From contig JAFDWN010000020.1 in the NCBI GenBank assembly GCA_018268465.1, positions 1 through 64,000 on the forward strand: DNA of 64,000 nt, read 5' to 3'. The notes below the pieces were generated by a model. The model saw nothing but the letters and a program-made list of their open reading frames with translations, was not told the DNA's origin and searched no databases. Of the stretch, positions 58,299 through 64,000 are shown piece after piece. The stretch comes from Actinomycetota bacterium. Lineage in GTDB: Bacteria > Actinomycetota > Actinomycetes > Mycobacteriales > Mycobacteriaceae. Within the stretch, counting starts at the first letter, position 1. Each line of letters starts with the position of its first letter. A program made the translations under genes and the position numbers.

Positions 58299-58670
58299 TC
58301 AGTTACCGGCGGAATGGGATCGCGGAACCGACTTGGTCCGCGCGATCAGCCAGAACAGGCCACCCGCGAAGGCGACGGTCACCACCACACCGATGATGCC
58401 CGCGACACCGTTGGTGCCGTCCTTGCCGTCGACGGCGTAGTCGGCCAGCGGCGAGCCGGCCATGTGGTGGTCGGTGGCGTTCTGGGCGATGCAGGTCCCG
58501 GTCAGCTCCTCACCCTCGTGGGTCTCGACGACCTCACAGCCTTTGAGGGTGGTCGCGTCCAGGCCGTCGGGGCTGGACGCGGCGAAATAGGACACCACCC
58601 CGGCGATGAGCAGACAGGCGATTGCGAAGCCGGCGAAGAATACCCACGGACGTTTGGTCTGCGCGGTCAC
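58299..58670 (-). CDS. cbiN: CbiN, small membrane subunit of the ECF importer
   Basis: The 123-residue protein has two hydrophobic helices (residues 9-30 and about 90-110) enclosing a periplasmic loop with SSPDGLDATT, the CbiN signature. It helps load metal on CbiM. GTG 58670 overlaps the cbiM stop (GTGA). Confidence 0.92.
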   Translation of the reverse strand: MTAQTKRPWVFFAGFAIACLLIAGVVSYFAASSPDGLDATTLKGCEVVETHEGEELTGTCIAQNATDHHMAGSPLADYAVDGKDGTNGVAGIIGVVVTVAFAGGLFWLIARTKSVPRSHSAGN

Positions 58671-59398
58671 GCGGCCACCTCCGATGTCGTGCGGCTGGTG
58701 CGGATGAGGTAGACGAGATCGGGCCGGGACCGCGCGACGGCCATCACGGTCGCGGCGGTGATGACACCCTCACCGACACCGATCAGCAGGTGAGTGCCGA
58801 ACATATACGCGGTGACGGTTCCCAGCGAGGCGCCCGCCGCGCCACCGATGGCGTACTGGGCCACGAATCCCATTGCCGCGAATACGGTGCCGACGACCGC
58901 CGCGATGAATGAGACGACACCCAGAGCGGGAATCGAGGATCCTCTGCCTCCGCGGCGCACGACGGAGTAGAGCACGACGGCTGTCCCGTAACCCACGGCG
59001 ACACCGACGACGGCCATGTTGGTGATGTTGTTGCCCAGCGCCGTGACACCACCGTCGGCGAACAGCAGCGACTGCACGACAAGCACGATGGCGACACACA
59101 GGGCACCCGTGTAGGGGCCGACCAGGATCGCGGCCAGCGCACCTCCGAGCAGGTGACCGCTCACTCCCGGCAGGATCGGGAAGTTGATCATCTGCACGGC
59201 GAAGATGAAGGCGGCCACCAACCCGGCCATCGGCACCGTCTTCTCATCGAGTTCCGAGCGCGCCTTCCAGGCGGCGAAGCCCATCGCGACGACGGCGATC
59301 ACCCCGAACAGCAGCGAGGTAGGCGCGTTGATGATGCCGTCACTCTGGTGCATCGCCACGGACACGACGCTTTGCGAAGGCAACTCGGTCACTGGCAC
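58667..59398 (-). CDS. cbiM: CbiM, substrate-binding membrane protein of the ECF importer
   Basis: The 243-residue S component has about six helices. The family N-terminus MHQSDGIINAP supplies the metal-binding His2, and a SGHLLGGALAA His and NITNMAVVG are also present. The best ribosome site (GGAGG then six bases) points to GTG 59398, which would place 15 residues (MPVTELPSQSVVSVA) before that Met-His. ATG 59353 would give the free Met-His end but has no ribosome site. See the separate finding. It is the first gene of cbiMNQO. Confidence 0.9.
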   Translation of the reverse strand: MPVTELPSQSVVSVAMHQSDGIINAPTSLLFGVIAVVAMGFAAWKARSELDEKTVPMAGLVAAFIFAVQMINFPILPGVSGHLLGGALAAILVGPYTGALCVAIVLVVQSLLFADGGVTALGNNITNMAVVGVAVGYGTAVVLYSVVRRGGRGSSIPALGVVSFIAAVVGTVFAAMGFVAQYAIGGAAGASLGTVTAYMFGTHLLIGVGEGVITAATVMAVARSRPDLVYLIRTSRTTSEVAA

Positions 59399-59553
59399 GC
59401 CTCTCCTCCTCACCCTGGCGGGCTGTGTGAGAAGAGCCTAGGCCACCATGTGTTCACGTGTCCATACACACAGATGGCTCAATCGGCCAGGAGACCTTGA
59501 GTGCGAGGTTCAGTATCCCTGTGACGCCGGGGCTCGACGAGGCGGCCCAGGGG

Positions 59554-59754
59554 TCACGCGTGAGAGTGCACGTGCTCCTGTTCCAGCCCGGCCTGGTGCA
59601 CGTGGGGGTGCGCGTGCTCGCCCTCGGTGTGGCCGTGGGGATGCGCATGCTCGACATGCTCATGCTCGTGGCTGGTGTGTGCGTGCGTGTGGGCCACACC
59701 GCCGTGGTCGTGCTCGTGCGAATGCGCACCTTCGTGGATGTGTTGTTCAGCCAT
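59554..59754 (-). CDS. Histidine-rich metal-binding small protein
   Basis: The 66-residue protein contains 23 His residues, mostly as His-x-His pairs alternating with Glu, Asp or Ala, and no Cys. Such composition strongly suggests nickel, cobalt or zinc binding, as in Hpn-like storage proteins. AAGGGAG is eight bases before the ATG. It begins 15 bases after the kmtR stop and precedes cbiM by about 155 bases, so it is probably part of a metal-regulated unit. No signal peptide is seen; it should be cytosolic. Confidence 0.85.
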   Translation of the reverse strand: MAEQHIHEGAHSHEHDHGGVAHTHAHTSHEHEHVEHAHPHGHTEGEHAHPHVHQAGLEQEHVHSHA

Positions 59755-59769
59755 CGGTGTTTCTCCCTT

Positions 59770-60192
59770 TCATTGCGATTGCACCGCAGCGGTCGGCGGA
59801 TCGGCCGTCCGGCCTTCCCCGCGGGGCACCGTTGTCCGCGGCCCAACCTCGCCGCGGTGATGTCGCGGAATGCCTGGTCCCGCATGCTCGGCGTTGAATA
59901 CCGCGTCCAGCACGAGCTGACGCACATGGTCGTTTTCGAGGCTGTAGTAGATAGCCGTTCCGACCCGCCGCGTGCGGACCAGCCGGGCCATCCGCAGCTT
60001 GGCGAGATGCTGCGACACGGACGGCGGAGGCTTGCCGATCTGTTCGGCGAGTTCGTTGACGGAAAGTTCGCCCTCGGCGAGTAACCACAGCACGTTGACC
60101 CGCGTGGCGTCTGCGAGCATGCGAAACACCTCGACCACCAAGGTCACCTGGTCGTCGGGCAGCCGCCCGAGTGGACGACTTTCTGCATTCAT
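59770..60192 (-). CDS. kmtR: KmtR-type nickel/cobalt-sensing ArsR repressor
   Basis: The 140-residue ArsR/SmtB repressor aligns along its core with KmtR of M. tuberculosis (Rv0827c): EVFRMLADATRVNVLW, a winged helix KPPPSVSQHLAKLRMARLV and VFNAEHAGPGIPRHH. The KmtR metal ligands are kept with a one-residue offset: His89, Glu102, His103, His111 and His112. KmtR releases DNA when it binds Ni or Co. A TAGTAT box six bases before the ATG suggests a leaderless transcript. It is cotranscribed with the His-rich protein gene. Confidence 0.92.
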   Translation of the reverse strand: MNAESRPLGRLPDDQVTLVVEVFRMLADATRVNVLWLLAEGELSVNELAEQIGKPPPSVSQHLAKLRMARLVRTRRVGTAIYYSLENDHVRQLVLDAVFNAEHAGPGIPRHHRGEVGPRTTVPRGEGRTADPPTAAVQSQ

Positions 60193-60267
60193 ACGCAGAT
60201 ACTAGCACCGAGCCCACCATCCGAACGGCGGCCGAAGCGGCCGGCATTCGACATCTATATGTGTATG
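60190..60267. promoter_or_regulatory. Paired TATxTGxGTATG elements: candidate KmtR operators
   Basis: One element (60190-60201, reverse strand TATCTGCGTATG) overlaps the kmtR start codon. The other (60256-60267, forward strand TATATGTGTATG) lies before the short divergent ORF; ten of twelve bases match. They face each other across the divergent interval, as expected for a repressor that controls itself and a neighbour. Confidence 0.45.
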
Positions 60268-60283
60268 CGCAGGTGGACATGCG

Positions 60284-60457
60284 TTGACTGGCACTGATGG
60301 AGCCCCGGAGCAGCACCTCGGGGATGTCGCCGCGGAACTTCTCGGGCGGCTGGAGAGAATGCGCGACGTGGCAGCCACCGTGCCCCTGCGCGGAATCGAC
60401 TACGGCCAGCACACTCTGGAGTGGTGGCGGGCCTACACCGACCCCGAACGATCCTGA
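60284..60457 (+). CDS. Short divergent ORF next to kmtR
   Basis: A possible 57-residue protein starts at TTG 60284, with AGGTGGA six bases before it, and stops at 60457. It is hydrophilic and ends in a TLEWWRAYTDPERS segment with no family recognised. It starts 17 bases after a candidate KmtR operator, so it may be a Ni/Co-inducible peptide. Without comparative support it remains uncertain, and it could be the C-terminal remnant of a larger gene. Confidence 0.4.
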   Translation: MTGTDGAPEQHLGDVAAELLGRLERMRDVAATVPLRGIDYGQHTLEWWRAYTDPERS

Positions 60458-60491
60458 TAGCGAGCCGAGTGACAGCCACTGTCACAGCGAC

Positions 60492-60821
60492 TCAGCCGTG
60501 CTGGGCCCCGATCCAGTGCAGTAGATCGTGCACGATCTGATCGTCCAGGCGATAGCTCACCGAACGGCCGACCCTGGTCGAACTCACCCACCCCTGCTGG
60601 CGCAGCACCCGCAGCGCCTGCGACACCGAATTCTCCGAACGCCCGACCGCCGCGGCGAGATCGCTCACGCAGATCCCGGGTGCGCGGTGCAGCCCCAGCA
60701 GGATCTCCAGGCGATTGGGGTCGGAAAGCAAATCGAAACGCAGGGTCCAGCCCCGGATGTCCACGTCGGCCAGCGCCGACGACGCGAGATCCACACGTGC
60801 CGGGTCCCCTGCAACGTCCAC
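60492..60821 (-). CDS. Second ArsR-family repressor
   Basis: The 109-residue ArsR protein has a winged helix (VSDLAAAVGRSENSVSQALRVLRQQ) and a beta wing (STRVGRSVSYRL). The last helix, DDQIVHDLLHWIGAQHG, has Asp and His spaced like the alpha-5 metal site of zinc and cobalt sensors, but the KmtR ligand set is absent. Its target may be the nearby metal genes or an unlinked gene. It follows the short ORF tail-to-tail. Confidence 0.85.
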   Translation of the reverse strand: MDVAGDPARVDLASSALADVDIRGWTLRFDLLSDPNRLEILLGLHRAPGICVSDLAAAVGRSENSVSQALRVLRQQGWVSSTRVGRSVSYRLDDQIVHDLLHWIGAQHG

Positions 60822-60830
60822 ACTAGGAAT

Positions 60831-61580
60831 CTAATCCAGAAATCCGTGCAAGAGGGCCGCCGAGCCGGCGACATGCGCACGCATTGCCGCAGCGGCCGCC
60901 TCGGCGTCGCCCGCGAGGATGCCCATGACGATGGCCTCGTGCTGCTCGTTGGAGTGGGCGATGTTGCGCGGCAGCAGGGGAATCCGGTCGAGCAGACCGT
61001 TGAGCCGCATCCGGTTCTCCGCCACGAGCGGGACCAGTGACGGCGAACCAGCCGCCTCGGCGATCGCCAGATGCAGCCGGGAATCCAGGCGGCGGTAATC
61101 CTCCAAACCGGCGGCGCCCACGTCTGTCATCCGCGACCACAACACCTCCCGCTCGGCGGCCGTCAGCGTCCGGGTCGCCGCCATCCGCGCGGCACCGACC
61201 TCGAGGATCTCCCGCAGCCGCAACGCGTCGTCGATCTCGTCGCGGCTGACCTGCGCCTCCCCCTCGGTGGCCGTCGGCAACCGCTCGGCCAGGAAGGTGC
61301 CGCCGTAGCGGCCCCGCCGCGACACCAGATAACCCGCGTCGGCCAGCGACTTGATCGCCTCGCGCACGGTGTCGCGACTCACCCCTAGCCGCGCGGCCAG
61401 CTCACGTTCCGGCGGCAGCGACTCGCCCGGCTGCAGCACACCGAGGCGGATCGTCTGCAACAACCTGCCGACCGTGTCCTCGAACGCGTTGCCCGGCCGG
61501 ACCGGACGCAACAGTGCCTCGGCCGCCGCCTCCGTAGGCGTCTCGGGTGTGGGCCCGGGTGTATGCGCTTCAGCCGACAT
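60831..61580 (-). CDS. GntR/FadR-type regulator of the amine-catabolic block
   Basis: The 249-residue FadR-type regulator has a winged helix (PPERELAARLGVSRDTVREAIKSL) and an FCD domain with His in RLDSRLHLAIAEAAG and SNEQHEAIVMGI. ATG 61580 starts the protein; the longer frame upstream has no homology. It lies 19 bases after the SDR gene stop on the same strand, so it may be cotranscribed with and control the SDR-aldC genes. Confidence 0.9.
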   Translation of the reverse strand: MSAEAHTPGPTPETPTEAAAEALLRPVRPGNAFEDTVGRLLQTIRLGVLQPGESLPPERELAARLGVSRDTVREAIKSLADAGYLVSRRGRYGGTFLAERLPTATEGEAQVSRDEIDDALRLREILEVGAARMAATRTLTAAEREVLWSRMTDVGAAGLEDYRRLDSRLHLAIAEAAGSPSLVPLVAENRMRLNGLLDRIPLLPRNIAHSNEQHEAIVMGILAGDAEAAAAAMRAHVAGSAALLHGFLD

Positions 61581-61599
61581 ACCGGTCACCGCCTCGGTG

Positions 61600-62379
61600 T
61601 CACAACGGGGTGACGTACGCCGAGCTGATGCCGCCGTCGACCAGGAAGGTCGAGGCGGTGATGAACGACGCGTCATCGCTGGCCAGGAACGCCACCGCGG
61701 CAGCCAGTTCCTCGGGCTCGGCGAACCGGCCCAGCGGAACATGCACCAGGCGCCGGGCCGCCCGCTCGGGATCCTTGGCGAACAACTCCTGCAGCAGCGG
61801 CGTGTTCACCGGCCCCGGGCACAGCGCGTTCACCCGAATTCCGCTGCGCGCGAACTGCACTCCGAGTTCGCGGGACATCGCCAGCACGCCGCCCTTGGAT
61901 GCGGTGTAGCTGATCTGCGACGTCGCCGAACCCAACACCGCCACGAAGGACGCGGTGTTGATGATCGAACCCTTGCCCGCGGGCACCATGTGCCGCAGCG
62001 CCGCCCGGCACGACAGGTACACCGACTTGAGGTTCACGTCCTGCACCCGCTGCCAGGCGGGCAACTCGGTGGTCTCGATCAGGTCGTCGTCGGGCGGTGA
62101 GATCCCCGCGTTGTTGAACGCGACGTCGACGGATCCGTAGGCGTCGGCCGCACCGTCGAACAGCGCGTTGACCTGGCCCTCGTCGGACACGTCGACGGGC
62201 AGGAACAGACCGTCCAGTTCGTCGGCCGCATTCTGGCCCGCGGTGGCGTCGAGGTCGCCGATCACGAGGATGGCGCCCTCGGCGCGCATGCGCCGGGCTG
62301 CGGCCAGTCCGATGCCGCTACCGCCGCCGGTGACGACGGCGACCCTGCCCGCCAGCCGCCGAGTCAGATCTACCACCAT
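61600..62379 (-). CDS. Short-chain dehydrogenase/reductase, Rv2857c-like
   Basis: The 259-residue classical SDR has the NAD(P) loop TGGGSGIGLAAA, NNAG, catalytic Ser before SYTASKGG (Tyr-x-x-x-Lys) and a VDGGISSAY C-terminus. The Asp after the second strand (IGDLDA) favours NAD over NADP. ATG 62379 follows GGGAGGAA closely; GTG 62376 is the next codon and has better spacing. It is syntenic with Rv2857c beside aldC. Confidence 0.93.
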   Translation of the reverse strand: MVVDLTRRLAGRVAVVTGGGSGIGLAAARRMRAEGAILVIGDLDATAGQNAADELDGLFLPVDVSDEGQVNALFDGAADAYGSVDVAFNNAGISPPDDDLIETTELPAWQRVQDVNLKSVYLSCRAALRHMVPAGKGSIINTASFVAVLGSATSQISYTASKGGVLAMSRELGVQFARSGIRVNALCPGPVNTPLLQELFAKDPERAARRLVHVPLGRFAEPEELAAAVAFLASDDASFITASTFLVDGGISSAYVTPL

Positions 62380-62416
62380 TTCCTCCCTCGTCGTTTCGAT
62401 CCCGCCCCGCCGATGG

Positions 62417-63784
62417 TCACGGGGCGTCCTGGATCGCGATGAACACATTCTTGGTTTCGGTGAACGACAGTGGGGCGTCAGGCCCGAGTTCACGCCCCAG
62501 ACCGGACTGTTTGAACCCGCCGAACGGGGTGTTGTACCGCACCGACGAATGCGAATTGACGGACAGATTGCCGGATTCCACCGCGCGAGACACCCGCAGG
62601 GCGCGGGACAGGTTATCCGTCCAGATCGACCCGGACAGCCCGTAGGGGGTGTCGTTGGCCAGTGCGATCGCATCGGCCTCGTCGTCGAACGGCAGCACGG
62701 TCACCACCGGGCCGAAGATCTCGTCGGTGACGGTGCGATCCGTACGGGGCGGCGTGAGCACCGTCGGCGCGAACCAGAACCCGGGACCCGACGGCGCGTC
62801 GCCGCGGAACGCCACCGGGGCGTCGTCAGGCACGTACGACGCCACCGAATCCCAGTGTGCGCGCGACACCAAGGGACCCATCTCGGTGTCCCTGGCCTGC
62901 GGGTCTCCCACCACCACACCCTTGACGGCAGGTTCGAGCAGTTCCATGAACCGGTCATAGACACTGCGCTGCACCAGTATCCGGCTGCGGGCGCAGCAGT
63001 CCTGGCCGGCGTTGTCGAACACCCCGTAGGGTGCGGTGGCGGCGGCGCGCTCGAGATCGCAGTCGTCGAAGACGATATTGGCGCTCTTGCCGCCCAGTTC
63101 CAGCGTCACCCGCTTGACCTGCGCGGCGGCGCCGGCCATCACCCGGGTGCCCACCTCGGTGGAGCCCGTGAACACCAGCTTGCGCACGTCGGGGTGGGTG
63201 ACGAAGCGCTCCCCCACCACCGAACCCTTCCCCGGCAGGACCTGGAACAGGTCGGCGGGCAGCCCGGCCTCGACGGCGAGCTCGCCCAGCCGCATCGTGG
63301 TCAGCGGGGTCCACTCGGCCGGTTTGAGCACCACCGCGTTACCCGCCGCGAGCGCAGGGGCGAAACCCCACGACGCGATGGTCATCGGGAAGTTCCACGG
63401 GGTGATCACCCCGACGACGCCGAGCGGCTCGTTGAACGTCACGTCCAGGCCGCCCGCGACGGGAATCTGCTTGCCCGACATCCGTTCCGGCGTGGCCGAG
63501 TAGAACTGCAGCACATTGCGCACATGTCCGGCCTCGGCTTCGGCGCTGCCGATGGGATGCCCGGAGTTGGCGACCTCCAGCGCGGCCAGCTCGCCGATAT
63601 GGGCGTCGACCACCGCCGCGAAGGACCGCAGCGCCGCGGCGCGTGCGCCCGGCGCCAGCCGTGCCCAATCCCGTTGGGCCGCTTTGGCACGGGCCACGGC
63701 ATCGTCGACACCGTCCACGTCGACCTGCTCGACGGTGCGCAGCAGTTCCTCGGTCGCGGGGTTGATCACCGCTGACGCCGTCAT
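62417..63784 (-). CDS. aldC: Aldehyde dehydrogenase AldC
   Basis: The 455-residue NAD-dependent aldehyde dehydrogenase has TPWNFPM, the general base Glu in [12 protein letters not shown] and the nucleophile Cys in [12 protein letters not shown], followed by EIFGPV. It matches Rv2858c. GGGAAGGAG is five bases before ATG 63784, which overlaps the amidotransferase stop (ATGA). With the amidotransferase and, beyond the window in M. tuberculosis, a glutamine-synthetase-like gene, it may oxidise a gamma-glutamyl amino-aldehyde. Confidence 0.95.
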   Translation of the reverse strand: MTASAVINPATEELLRTVEQVDVDGVDDAVARAKAAQRDWARLAPGARAAALRSFAAVVDAHIGELAALEVANSGHPIGSAEAEAGHVRNVLQFYSATPERMSGKQIPVAGGLDVTFNEPLGVVGVITPWNFPMTIASWGFAPALAAGNAVVLKPAEWTPLTTMRLGELAVEAGLPADLFQVLPGKGSVVGERFVTHPDVRKLVFTGSTEVGTRVMAGAAAQVKRVTLELGGKSANIVFDDCDLERAAATAPYGVFDNAGQDCCARSRILVQRSVYDRFMELLEPAVKGVVVGDPQARDTEMGPLVSRAHWDSVASYVPDDAPVAFRGDAPSGPGFWFAPTVLTPPRTDRTVTDEIFGPVVTVLPFDDEADAIALANDTPYGLSGSIWTDNLSRALRVSRAVESGNLSVNSHSSVRYNTPFGGFKQSGLGRELGPDAPLSFTETKNVFIAIQDAP

Positions 63785-64000
63785 GCCGGTCTCCTTCCCG
63801 GGGCCGTGCCGGTCCCGCTCTGTTTCGCGTACGACGCCGCCGCGTGCACCACACCGGCGAACAGCCGGAGATCGTCGAGTCGCTCCTCCGGATGCCACTG
63901 CACCCCCAGCAGAAACACGCCGGCGCCCGGCTGCCCCTCGACGGCTTCCACGACACCGTCGGAGTCGCGGGCGCTGACGACGAGGCCGTCGCCCAGTCGG
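63781..64000 (-). CDS. Class I glutamine amidotransferase (PuuD-like), C-terminal part
   Basis: The last 72 codons of a gene that continues beyond the right edge are present. The frame reads [20 protein letters not shown] and then [20 protein letters not shown]; the His and Glu of WHPE are the catalytic partners of the class I glutaminase site. It ends at TGA 63783-63781, overlapping aldC. Relatives (Rv2859c, PuuD) hydrolyse gamma-glutamyl amide bonds, for instance gamma-glutamyl-GABA. The catalytic Cys lies outside the window. Confidence 0.88.
   Translation of the reverse strand, partial: RLGDGLVVSARDSDGVVEAVEGQPGAGVFLLGVQWHPEERLDDLRLFAGVVHAAASYAKQSGTGTAPGRRPA

Noticed and set aside
59477-59495. 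A CCAGGAGACC core resembling the B12 box of cobalamin riboswitches near cbiM
   Set aside because: It lies on the forward strand, while cbiM and the His-rich gene are on the reverse strand, and the other conserved riboswitch blocks are not visible around it.

Overview
The window is high-GC actinobacterial DNA and almost certainly comes from a Mycobacterium/Mycolicibacterium chromosome. From about 6.9 kb to the right edge the genes follow the M. tuberculosis order Rv2779c to Rv2859c: aldR, ald, pepR, gpsI/pnp, lppU, rpsO, ribF, sirR, truB, pptT, Rv2795c, a CocE hydrolase, dinF, nrnA, rbfA, infB, ylxR, nusA, rimP, Rv2843, Rv2844, proS, efpA, cysG, cobO, Rv2850c, Rv2851c, mqo, Rv2854, mtr, nicT, Rv2857c, aldC and Rv2859c. 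No tRNA, rRNA, CRISPR array or insertion sequence was seen. The species was not determined.

Region by region. 1-1.6 kb: a frameshifted, truncated 13E12/DUF222 pseudogene and a small secreted protein. 1.7-6.9 kb: an accessory catabolic locus with a FadR-type GntR regulator diverging from a MatC-like dicarboxylate carrier, a class III CoA-transferase and an AccD3-like fused carboxyltransferase; the same TGGC-N3-GCCA palindrome precedes both forward transcripts. 6.9-9.3 kb: aldR/ald and a GXWXG/DUF4334 gene. 9.5-19.9 kb: a biosynthetic cluster of two convergent operons. One encodes a DarB-like ketosynthase, a DarA-like dialkylresorcinol condensing enzyme, a free ACP, a non-reducing KS-AT-ACP polyketide synthase and a fatty-acyl-AMP ligase. 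The other encodes a PHBH-fold hydroxylase, a VOC protein and an O-methyltransferase. A lipoprotein class A beta-lactamase follows.

20.9-54.7 kb is the conserved housekeeping backbone: mRNA decay, ribosome maturation, translation initiation, transcription antitermination, tetrapyrrole/cobalamin enzymes, malate oxidation and mycothiol redox. Many of its genes overlap by ATGA or GTGA. cobB is missing from its usual place between cysG and cobO. 54.7-55.3 kb holds a sodA pseudogene with an internal deletion. 55.5-60.8 kb is a nickel/cobalt island: NicT permease, CbiMNQO ECF importer, a 66-residue protein with 23 histidines, a KmtR-type Ni/Co sensor, a short divergent ORF and a second ArsR protein. 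60.8-64 kb holds a GntR regulator, a short-chain dehydrogenase, aldehyde dehydrogenase AldC and the C-terminus of a glutamine amidotransferase, a set that resembles gamma-glutamylated amine catabolism.

The most interesting system is the 9.5-19.9 kb cluster. A FAAL would load a fatty acid on an ACP, the non-reducing PKS would extend it once to a beta-ketoacyl chain, and DarA/DarB would fuse two chains into a dialkyl cyclohexanedione or resorcinol. The hydroxylase and methyltransferase would then decorate the ring. This wiring is inferred from domain content and gene order.
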